NCBI GenBank assembly: GCA_025963815.1
Contig: JAOQAA010000069.1
Span: forward strand, 1 to 6,562
Length of the DNA stretch: 6,562 nucleotides
Reading direction: 5' to 3'
Source: Capsulimonas sp.
GTDB taxonomy: Bacteria > Armatimonadota > Armatimonadia > Armatimonadales > Capsulimonadaceae
Shown piece after piece: positions 1 through 5,667 of the stretch. How positions within the stretch are numbered: position 1 is the first letter of the stretch; each line of letters opens with the position of its first letter. Made by a program: the position numbers and the translations under genes. The notes below the pieces were generated by a model, which had not been told where the DNA came from, did no database searches, and saw nothing but the letters and a program-made list of their open reading frames with translations.

Positions 1-64
1 GGCCGATGGGGATGTCCAGCAAGTCCCCGGCCCGGAAGAAGGTCTGCGCGGCGCAGCGGAAGCA

Positions 65-640
65 TTGGAAACGAAGAGAGCACAAAATGAACTGCTCCAC
101 GATTTTGATGCGCTGGTTGAGCGGTATAATAAACCGCTGTTTAACGTAATCTATCAGTGGATCGGCGATTATGATGAGGCCGCGGACCTCACGCAGGAAA
201 CGTTCGTTTCGGCGTACAAGGCGCGCGAGCAGTTTCGAGGCGACGCTCAGGTGTATACCTGGCTCTATCGAATCGCGCACAATCATTGTAAGAACCGCTT
301 TAAGCAGAGGGACCGCGCGCGGCAGGCCGAAGGGCCGTCGCTGGATGCTGGCGTCTCCGGAGACGGGGACGATATGGTTTCGGAAACCCGCGAAATCGCC
401 GACTGGAGCTTCTCGCCCTCGCGGGTGCTGGAGCAGAAAGAGCTGCGGGCTCTTGTCCAGCGCGCCGTGGACAGTCTCGCCTCCGAGTACAAAGTGGTGC
501 TCGTGCTGCGTGAAATGGAAGGCATGTCGTATAACGAGATTGCCGACGTGACCGGGCTGACGATGGAAGCTGTGAAGACGCGCCTCAACCGGGCGCGCGG
601 CATGGTTCGCCAGCGTGTCGAGCCGTACTACAAGACATAA
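65..640 (+). CDS. ECF-family RNA polymerase sigma factor (RpoE-like)
   Basis: Directs RNA polymerase to a specific set of promoters; a cytoplasmic regulator of the extracytoplasmic-function (sigma-70 group 4) type. At 191 residues it has the usual ECF length. Region 2 spans about residues 14-84, with the core-binding segment DEAADLTQETFVSAY (37-51) and the -10 recognition segment VYTWLYRIAHNHCKNRF (63-79). An acidic, variable linker covers 85-126. Region 4 covers about 127-186, with a helix-turn-helix around 155-176 (YNEIADVTGLTMEAVKTRL). Region 3 is absent, as in all ECF factors. The start taken here is TTG with a weak GGA just upstream and leaves a normal-length leader before region 2. However, the frame stays open to base 2, so an upstream start outside the window is possible. 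No anti-sigma gene follows; the next gene is bamA. Family assignment is secure; the regulon is unknown. Confidence 0.94.
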   Translation: METKRAQNELLHDFDALVERYNKPLFNVIYQWIGDYDEAADLTQETFVSAYKAREQFRGDAQVYTWLYRIAHNHCKNRFKQRDRARQAEGPSLDAGVSGDGDDMVSETREIADWSFSPSRVLEQKELRALVQRAVDSLASEYKVVLVLREMEGMSYNEIADVTGLTMEAVKTRLNRARGMVRQRVEPYYKT

Positions 641-735
641 TTGTGAGGCCCCAGTCAATGCGAGGATACTTGCAGCGCTGGGCTTCAAAAAAATCATAAC
701 AGAAGACTTGAAAATCTCGCGCTTCGAGCCGACAC

Positions 736-742
736 AAGGGAG
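736..742 (+). promoter_or_regulatory. ribosome-binding site of bamA
   Basis: AAGGGAG lies 9 nt upstream of the TTG at 752. It decides the start: the first in-frame ATG (800) would remove the lysine/histidine/arginine-rich n-region of the signal peptide, and no comparable purine run precedes it. Confidence 0.6.
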
Positions 743-751
743 CATTGTTGT

Positions 752-2701
752 TTGACAATCTGGAATAAACATCGAGCGAACGCCGCAAAGTCCGCGTGCA
801 TGCTCGCGATCACCGTCTCCATGCTGGCTGATGGCTTCGGCGCCTCGCATCTTGCGATGGCTCAGGCCGCCGATCCCGCACCCGCTGCGCCGGCGATCAC
901 GCTTCCCGACTCTGGCGAAGCCGCGGCGCCGCCCACGCCTACCGCTCCCGCCTTGAAGGGCAAGATTACCGAAGTTGTGATCAAGGGAAACCAAACGATC
1001 TCGACCGACGCCATCCAAGCCGTTCTCTCCCAGAAGGTCGGCGATCAGTATACGCAGGATGGAGCCGAAAAGGATCGCGAAGCGGTCAAGAACATGGGCT
1101 ACTTCAACGGCGACATCGGCCTGAACGCCGTGCAGACGCCGGACAATGGCGTGCAGGTGATCTACACCGTCGTCGAAAATCCGGTCATCAAGAAGATCAG
1201 CTTTACGGCGAATACGCCCACCGGCGAACCGACGATTCCGGCCGATAAGCTGAAGTCCCTGATGGAGATCAAGGAAGGACAGGTTCTGAACACCACGGTG
1301 CTCGTGCGTGATCTGTCACACTTGTTCGACCGTCAGACAGGGTATGTCCGGTCGCAGGGCTATATTTTCGATGTTAGCTCGGATATCAATATCGACCCGA
1401 ACTCAGGCACGTTAACTATCCCGTTGATTGAAGCGCACATCGAAGCGATCCAGATTAAGGGCAACAAAAAGACGAAGCCCGTGGTGATTACGCGCGAAAT
1501 GCGCAGCAAGGCCGGCGATGTTCTGGATGAGCGGCGCCTGCAGAAAGAACTGACCAAGGTCTATAACCTCGGATTGTTCGATCAGGTCGGCCCATTTGAA
1601 GAGATCCCGACCGATGTTGGCAAGGTCATCATCTCGATCCCGGTGGTGGAAAAGCGCAGCGGACAGGTCTCCGTGGGCGTCGGTTATTCCGACCGTGCGA
1701 AGCTGGTCGGCCGCGCCGAGCTTGCCGAGAACAACTTCCGAGGCCTTGGCGAGCGCGTCAGCCTGACATGGGAAGTCGGCGGCAGCAGCAGCCAGAGCGA
1801 TCTGGAGCTTGGCTTCTTCGAGCCGTATCTGGACAAGCACCATACGTCGCTAAACGCCAATATCTACGACCGTGCGATCTACCGTTTTGCTTCGGACACG
1901 TTCAACGGCACATCGGGCAGCAATAACACTTACATTGAGAAGCGACGCGGCGCCATGCTGAATTTGGGACGCCCTTTGAGCGACACGTTCAATGTCGGCA
2001 TCTCGGGACGCACGGAGCAGGTACGCGCCAACGATGTTGAACTGCCGCCCGAAGACCTCTTCATCCGCCAGGTCGGCAACGTGAGCGCCTTCGGCCTCAA
2101 CGCTACCAGCAATACGCGCGATAATGATATTTCGCCGGCCGGCGGTGGCCTGCGCGCCATATCGCTCGAACTTGGCGTCGCCAACACGACGACGGTGAAC
2201 AATGCGCCCGGCCCGCTTCAGCCCGGCCGCCATGCGTTTACCAAGCTGGGAGTCGATCTTCGCCAGTATATCAGTCTTCAAGGACCGCGCAAGCCCGGTG
2301 ACTTTCGCGAACCAAAGCGCGTCATCGCCGTGCGCCTGCTGCTGGGGGCCACGAACAAGAATGTGCCGTTCTTCGAACAGTATTTCCTGGGCGGCGCCGA
2401 TTCGCTGCGCGGCTATCAGACGGACCGGTATTGGGGCAGCAAGCTCGCTCTGTTCCAGTCCGAGCTTCGCATCCCGATCGGTAAGGATAATAACTTGCAG
2501 GGCGTTCTGCTGGCGGATATCGGCGACGCCTGGGGAAGCATTTACCAGGACTCTAGTTTGAAGCAGCACGATACGATGTCGCTGTCGTCCAACTTCGGTT
2601 TCGGTGTTCGCCTGGTGACCCCGATCGGCCCGATCCGCGTCGACTACGCTGTCGGCCGCGAGGGTGGTAAAACGCAGTTTAGTATCGGACAATCGTTTTA
2701 A
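752..2701 (+). CDS. bamA: outer-membrane protein assembly factor BamA (Omp85 family)
   Basis: Central outer-membrane component that folds and inserts beta-barrel proteins. The 649-residue precursor begins with a signal peptide (positive residues 6-13, hydrophobic 15-30, likely cleavage after AQA, residue 39). An Ala/Pro-rich linker follows (about 40-68). I see three POTRA domains, roughly 71-143, 144-227 and 228-301; the last has the typical YNLGLFDQV turn (271-279). E. coli BamA has five and is about 810 residues, so this is a shorter form. The barrel runs from about 302 to the end. It includes ENNFRGLGERVSL near its start, the loop-6 signature as LRGY (R553, where VRGF is usual) and a C-terminal strand ending in Phe, the expected beta-signal. 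The start is TTG, supported by the AAGGGAG site. It heads the outer-membrane cluster and is followed by the Skp-like chaperone genes. No frameshift or missing core motif is visible. Confidence 0.97.
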   Translation: MTIWNKHRANAAKSACMLAITVSMLADGFGASHLAMAQAADPAPAAPAITLPDSGEAAAPPTPTAPALKGKITEVVIKGNQTISTDAIQAVLSQKVGDQYTQDGAEKDREAVKNMGYFNGDIGLNAVQTPDNGVQVIYTVVENPVIKKISFTANTPTGEPTIPADKLKSLMEIKEGQVLNTTVLVRDLSHLFDRQTGYVRSQGYIFDVSSDINIDPNSGTLTIPLIEAHIEAIQIKGNKKTKPVVITREMRSKAGDVLDERRLQKELTKVYNLGLFDQVGPFEEIPTDVGKVIISIPVVEKRSGQVSVGVGYSDRAKLVGRAELAENNFRGLGERVSLTWEVGGSSSQSDLELGFFEPYLDKHHTSLNANIYDRAIYRFASDTFNGTSGSNNTYIEKRRGAMLNLGRPLSDTFNVGISGRTEQVRANDVELPPEDLFIRQVGNVSAFGLNATSNTRDNDISPAGGGLRAISLELGVANTTTVNNAPGPLQPGRHAFTKLGVDLRQYISLQGPRKPGDFREPKRVIAVRLLLGATNKNVPFFEQYFLGGADSLRGYQTDRYWGSKLALFQSELRIPIGKDNNLQGVLLADIGDAWGSIYQDSSLKQHDTMSLSSNFGFGVRLVTPIGPIRVDYAVGREGGKTQFSIGQSF

Positions 2702-2703
2702 TC

Positions 2704-2732
2704 GGAACCCGCGGGGGCGGCTCGTCGTCTAA
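2704..2732 (+). promoter_or_regulatory. candidate ECF-type promoter upstream of ompH
   Basis: GGAACC (2704-2709) is followed after 16 nt by CGTCTAA (2726-2732). This matches the general ECF pattern of an AAC-containing -35 and a CGTC-type -10 separated by about 16 nt, as known for several Bacillus ECF sigma factors. It sits just after the bamA stop. A transcript would start near 2737-2741, giving a leader of about 40 nt before the ompH ATG. An ECF sigma gene lies upstream of bamA. This is a motif match only; GGAAC alone occurs several times in this GC-rich window. Confidence 0.33.
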
Positions 2733-2753
2733 TAAGACCAGCGCCCTCCGCGG
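2709..2753 (+). other. imperfect hairpin in the bamA-ompH gap
   Basis: CCGCGG-GGGCG (2709-2719) pairs with CGCCC-T-CCGCGG (2742-2753), giving 11 base pairs with one bulged T. CT (2721-2722) with AG (2740-2741) adds two more pairs past a bulged G, and GTCT-AATA-AGAC (2727-2738) forms the tip. No T-run follows on the plus strand, so it is not a standard intrinsic terminator. It could stabilise or process the bamA message, or act on downstream translation. It overlaps the candidate ECF promoter, and its last paired base is the first base of the upstream GTG start candidate for ompH. Confidence 0.5.
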
Positions 2754-2776
2754 TGACTACTGTGAATGGATACCTT

Positions 2777-3436
2777 ATGATGACTTCATCGACATATCGA
2801 TTTCGGCAAATGATGACCTGTGCGGCGGTTGCGCTGACGCTGGCCGGCGGCTCGGTTTTGGGCGGCTCGCGCGCCGCTTACGCGGCGGATGCGCCCGCGT
2901 TCGGCAGCGTGGACTTGCAGAAGATCCAGGCTGGATACACCAAGCGCGCGGATCTGGAGCGCAGCATTCAGGACATCAATGTTCGTCTGTCTAACCAGCT
3001 CAAGACCCAATCCGGGAGCGACATGCTGAACTTGCAGCAGCAGCAGGAGCTTCAGGCGCTTCTTTCGAAGACGGCTCCCACCGACGCCGACAAGGCCCGG
3101 ATCACGGCGCTTCAGGAACAATCGAACAAGGACGCCGCAGAGCTGACGGCGCTGCAGCAGAAGGCGAATGCGACAGCGGACGAGAAAGCGCGTATGAGCG
3201 CGCTGACGAATCAGCGTAAAGCGGGCCAGCAAATCTTACAGCAGGTCAGCGAGTCTTACAGCGAGCAGTTTAAGACCGAAGCGGATAAGATCAACGGTCA
3301 GTTTACAGATAGCGTGAAGCAGGCGATCGCCGCCGTGGCGAAGGATAAGAACTTGTCCGTGGTCTTTGATTCAGCAGTTGCGGTTTATACCGCAAATGAT
3401 ATTTCGGATGAAGTGCTCAAGCGGCTCAACAAGTAG
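2777..3436 (+). CDS. OmpH/Skp-family periplasmic chaperone
   Basis: Predicted secreted chaperone holding unfolded outer-membrane proteins on their way to BamA, encoded just upstream. With the ATG start the precursor has 219 residues. A signal peptide with arginines near its start, a hydrophobic core (TCAAVALTLAGG) and an AYA cleavage site at about residue 36 opens the protein. The mature chain starts with the family's opening strand, FGSVDLQKIQ (42-51). A long Gln/Ala/Lys-rich coiled coil spans about 55-170, and the family's closing segment, KDKNLSVVFDSAVAVYTAND (190-209) plus ISDEVLKRL, ends it. Within the coiled coil a 31-residue unit is present twice in tandem. It is somewhat longer than E. 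coli Skp (161 residues). GTG at 2753 or 2762 is possible, but the former lies at the foot of a hairpin and lacks a ribosome-binding site. ATG at 2777 has a weak GGA 6 nt upstream; ATG at 2780 is equally possible. Confidence 0.9.
   Translation: MMTSSTYRFRQMMTCAAVALTLAGGSVLGGSRAAYAADAPAFGSVDLQKIQAGYTKRADLERSIQDINVRLSNQLKTQSGSDMLNLQQQQELQALLSKTAPTDADKARITALQEQSNKDAAELTALQQKANATADEKARMSALTNQRKAGQQILQQVSESYSEQFKTEADKINGQFTDSVKQAIAAVAKDKNLSVVFDSAVAVYTANDISDEVLKRLNK
3053..3238 (+). repeat. tandem duplication of a 31-residue coiled-coil unit in ompH
   Basis: Two adjacent 93-nt units (3053-3145 and 3146-3238) encode similar 31-residue segments. By hand alignment 11 of 31 positions are identical, including the cores DADKARITAL and ADEKARMSAL, with conservative D/E, I/M and T/S changes. 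The two units end in Leu in register. This looks like an old internal duplication lengthening the chaperone arm. The DNA has diverged, so it is not a recent repeat. Confidence 0.55.
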
Positions 3437-3437
3437 C

Positions 3438-4634
3438 ATGATGAGCCGACGCCTGGGAGCGATCGTCTGCATCGTCGCCTTAGCCGCCGCCGGCTGCGCG
3501 CGCAAGCCGCCGCCGGCGGTCGTGATGCGCTCAGGTGTCGTGGATCTGGATCGGCTCACACCGATGCATCCGGGCTGGCGTAATATCGGTCAGTTCGACG
3601 AGGCGATCGCCGAAGTGCGCAAAGGGGCCACGGCAGAGAAAAATGTGCTGGGAGATGTCTCCCTGGACACCTTGCCGGCGATTGAGATTTCCGCGCCGCG
3701 CCGTCCCGATGTGGGGCTTGAGGCGGAACGGGCTCGACTGGAGGCGCTGGGCGTTCGGCAGATGTCTCTGCTGCGGACACGCAGCGCGGAAGAGCGCAGC
3801 CTTCAGCTGAACCGGGAGCGCCGTGTCTGGCGAGTGGAGGCGGAGCAGCAGTATCAAACTGCTTTAGCCGATATCGAGAAGCGGTTCGCGGCGGATTATG
3901 ACCGGATCATCGCCGAGCAGACGCAGGACAAGCTGAACTTGATGCTTCAAATTCGAGCGCTGCGAAATACGATCGATCATTGGAAGCTTTCGACGCCGCC
4001 TGCGCCGGAGCTGCTTCAGGCGAAGCAGGAGCTTGTAGACAAAGAAGCGCTTTATAACGCGGCGGACACGAAATTGACGGCGTCAATCGCCGCCGCCAGA
4101 CTGCGCCGCGCGAACGAAATCGCAGGGGCGGTCGAGGAGCGAGCGAGTTACGTCACACAGAAGTACGCCGCGCTCGAGACTTCGCTGAAAGCCGAGGATG
4201 CCCGCCAGGCGGATCGTGAGTCGAAGCGACTGCGAACCGAGCGTGAGGGATTGCTTGCGGAGATCGGCGCTGCGGAAACAACGAGCGCGCCTCTAGTGGG
4301 AACCCTGGCGGCGCAGACCGTTTCAGAAGCGGCGCTCGCCCAGGGCTGGAACGCGCGGAGCCTGGCTGGTGGTGAGGAACGTATCGCCAAGCAGCGGGAC
4401 CGCTGGCGAAGTTACCTCCGAGCGGATGCGCGGATCGCCGCACTGGATGTCGCGACGGAGAAAAATTTGTCGATTGTGTTTGGAAAACCCGGGCCGGGAG
4501 CGAAGGATCTGACAGCCGAGGTCGCCACGGCTTTGAAAGCCGGCGTGTGGAAAAGCGAGATCACATCGTCCACGAGCGATACTACATCGCAGACACTCGA
4601 TTCGAGCATGACCGCGGGAAGTAAAAGGAACTGA
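3438..4634 (+). CDS. predicted coiled-coil lipoprotein, diverged OmpH/Skp-like
   Basis: A 398-residue predicted lipoprotein of unproven function. The ATG at 3438 lies 1 nt after the ompH stop, with no ribosome-binding site of its own, so translation is probably coupled. The signal sequence MMSRRLGAIVCIVALAAAGC gives a lipobox AAGC with Cys20 as the lipidated residue. The mature start GVVDLDRLTPMHPGW (33-47) resembles the VDLQKI opening of the preceding chaperone. About 92-180 and 190-280 are rich in Glu, Arg, Ala and Gln and look helical or coiled coil, separated by a Pro-containing turn (186-190, TPPAP starting at 186). Residues 332-366, including EKNLSIVFGK and DLTAEV, resemble the closing segment of OmpH. 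A Ser/Thr-rich tail (373-396) ends the protein. I infer a membrane-tethered paralogue of the neighbouring chaperone. A generic coiled-coil envelope lipoprotein is the alternative. The longer in-frame start at 3366 would overlap ompH by 71 nt and hide the signal sequence. Confidence 0.83.
   Translation: MMSRRLGAIVCIVALAAAGCARKPPPAVVMRSGVVDLDRLTPMHPGWRNIGQFDEAIAEVRKGATAEKNVLGDVSLDTLPAIEISAPRRPDVGLEAERARLEALGVRQMSLLRTRSAEERSLQLNRERRVWRVEAEQQYQTALADIEKRFAADYDRIIAEQTQDKLNLMLQIRALRNTIDHWKLSTPPAPELLQAKQELVDKEALYNAADTKLTASIAAARLRRANEIAGAVEERASYVTQKYAALETSLKAEDARQADRESKRLRTEREGLLAEIGAAETTSAPLVGTLAAQTVSEAALAQGWNARSLAGGEERIAKQRDRWRSYLRADARIAALDVATEKNLSIVFGKPGPGAKDLTAEVATALKAGVWKSEITSSTSDTTSQTLDSSMTAGSKRN
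4623..4629 (+). promoter_or_regulatory. ribosome-binding site of lpxD
   Basis: AAAAGGA lies 6 nt upstream of the ATG at 4636, inside the last codons of the lipoprotein gene. It is the clearest ribosome-binding site in the window and fixes the lpxD start, which is 1 nt after the upstream TGA. Confidence 0.7.
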
Positions 4635-4635
4635 C

Positions 4636-5667
4636 ATGCAAACAACGGTAGGACAGCTTGCGGAGCTGATTCAAGGATCTGTGGAAGGGGACGCTAACAT
4701 TCCTATCCTGGGCATCTCCAGCATTGAAGACGCGCGCGACGGCGACATCACCTACGCGGAGAACGAGAAGCTGCTGAGCAGCGCCGGCCGCTCGCAGGCG
4801 TCCGCCGTGATCGCTCCGGCGTCGGGTCAATCTTCTGACAAGCCGCTCATCCGGGTCAAAAATCCGCGCTTCGCCTTTGCGCAGGTTTTGCGCATCTTCG
4901 CGCCGGAACCCAAGGTTTACAAGGGGATCCATCCGACCGCGATCCTGGGCGAGAGTTTGACGACTGGCGATAATGTCTCCATCCACTCGATGGCGCATGT
5001 GGGCGATAACGTCAAGATCGGCGCAAACAGCGTGATCTACCCGTTCGCCTACATCGGCGACGATGTCGTGATCGGCGAGAACTGTGTGATCTATCCGCAC
5101 GTCGTGCTGCACAACAACACGGAGATCGGCGACAGCGTCGTGATCCACAGCGGCAGCGTGCTCGGCACCGACGGCTTCGGCTATATGTTCATCGAGAATC
5201 GACACTATAAGATCCCCCAGATCGGGCGCGTCATTATCGAGAACGATGTCGAGATCGGCGCCAATGTCACGATCGACCGCGCCCGCACGGGCTCGACGCG
5301 CATCGGCTCCGGCACCAAGATCGACAACCAGGTGCATATTGGCCATAACGTCTCCGTAGGCCGCAACTGCGTGATCGTTGCGCAGGTGGGTATCTCCGGC
5401 AGCGTCGATATCGGCGACGGCGTGATCCTCGCAGGACAGGTCGGAATCAAGGACCATGTCACGATCGGCGACGGGACCATCGTCTGCGCGCAGACAGCGG
5501 TTATCAGCGATCTGCCCAAGGGATCGTTCGTCTCCGGTCCCTACGGACGGCCCCATCAGGCTGAGCTTCGCGCCAAGGCTTTGCAAATGAAACTGCCGGA
5601 TATATTTCAGCAGATCAAGGACCTTGAGTGCCGCCTCGCGGAATTGGAACAGGGGAAGAACCAGTGA
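4636..5667 (+). CDS. lpxD: UDP-3-O-acylglucosamine N-acyltransferase LpxD
   Basis: Third step of lipid A synthesis: transfers a 3-hydroxyacyl chain from acyl carrier protein to the 2-amino group of UDP-3-O-acylglucosamine, in the cytoplasm. At 343 residues it has the family's length (E. coli about 341). The N-terminal uridine-binding domain (1-95) contains GISSIEDARDGDITY (26-40). HPTA (99-102) opens the left-handed beta-helix of hexapeptide repeats (about 99-290, pattern IGxxVxI). It carries GTDGFGY (177-183), IPQIGRVIIENDVEIGA (193-209) and the active-site segment KIDNQVHIGHNV. H237 in GHN corresponds to the catalytic histidine of E. coli LpxD; Gly replaces the usual Ala before it. A C-terminal helix (about 306-340) completes the fold. 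All key residues are present. Its last codons contain the ribosome-binding site and start of lpxC (GTGA overlap). Confidence 0.98.
   Translation: MQTTVGQLAELIQGSVEGDANIPILGISSIEDARDGDITYAENEKLLSSAGRSQASAVIAPASGQSSDKPLIRVKNPRFAFAQVLRIFAPEPKVYKGIHPTAILGESLTTGDNVSIHSMAHVGDNVKIGANSVIYPFAYIGDDVVIGENCVIYPHVVLHNNTEIGDSVVIHSGSVLGTDGFGYMFIENRHYKIPQIGRVIIENDVEIGANVTIDRARTGSTRIGSGTKIDNQVHIGHNVSVGRNCVIVAQVGISGSVDIGDGVILAGQVGIKDHVTIGDGTIVCAQTAVISDLPKGSFVSGPYGRPHQAELRAKALQMKLPDIFQQIKDLECRLAELEQGKNQ
5651..5656 (+). promoter_or_regulatory. ribosome-binding site of lpxC
   Basis: AGGGGA lies 7 nt before the GTG at 5664, within the end of lpxD. It supports the GTG that overlaps the lpxD stop (GTGA) over the upstream in-frame GTG at 5628. 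Confidence 0.65.

Noticed and set aside
641..751. Searched the sigma-bamA gap for a terminator or promoter: CCCAG (650-654) with CTGGG (678-682) near an A-run, TTGCAG (670), TTGAAA (708).
   Set aside because: The stem is only 5 bp with a 23-nt loop and is followed by A's, not T's. The -35-like boxes lack a matching -10 at proper spacing.
752..757. TTGACA, a perfect sigma-70 -35 hexamer, at the bamA start codon.
   Set aside because: No -10-like sequence lies 16-18 nt downstream (775-780 is AGCGAA); it is the TTG start followed by ACA.
1850..2692. 280-codon minus-strand open frame opposite bamA.
   Set aside because: Shadow of the bamA barrel region in GC-rich DNA; no ribosome-binding site or recognisable motif.
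3366..3437. 24-residue N-terminal extension of the lipoprotein gene overlapping ompH.
   Set aside because: It would bury the signal sequence and lipobox and encode no recognisable segment; the ATG at 3438 right after the ompH stop fits a lipoprotein.
3483..3519. Repeated GCCGCCGCCGGC (3483-3494 and 3506-3517) in the lipoprotein signal region.
   Set aside because: Explained by GC-rich Ala, Gly and Pro codons around the lipobox; short, with no further copies seen.
4582..5586. 334-codon open frame on the minus strand opposite lpxD, rich in Asp/Val/Ala and repeat-like.
   Set aside because: It mirrors the repeated hexapeptide codons of lpxD (GGCGAC-type units read backwards). lpxD is unmistakable on the plus strand, and the antisense protein resembles no family I know.
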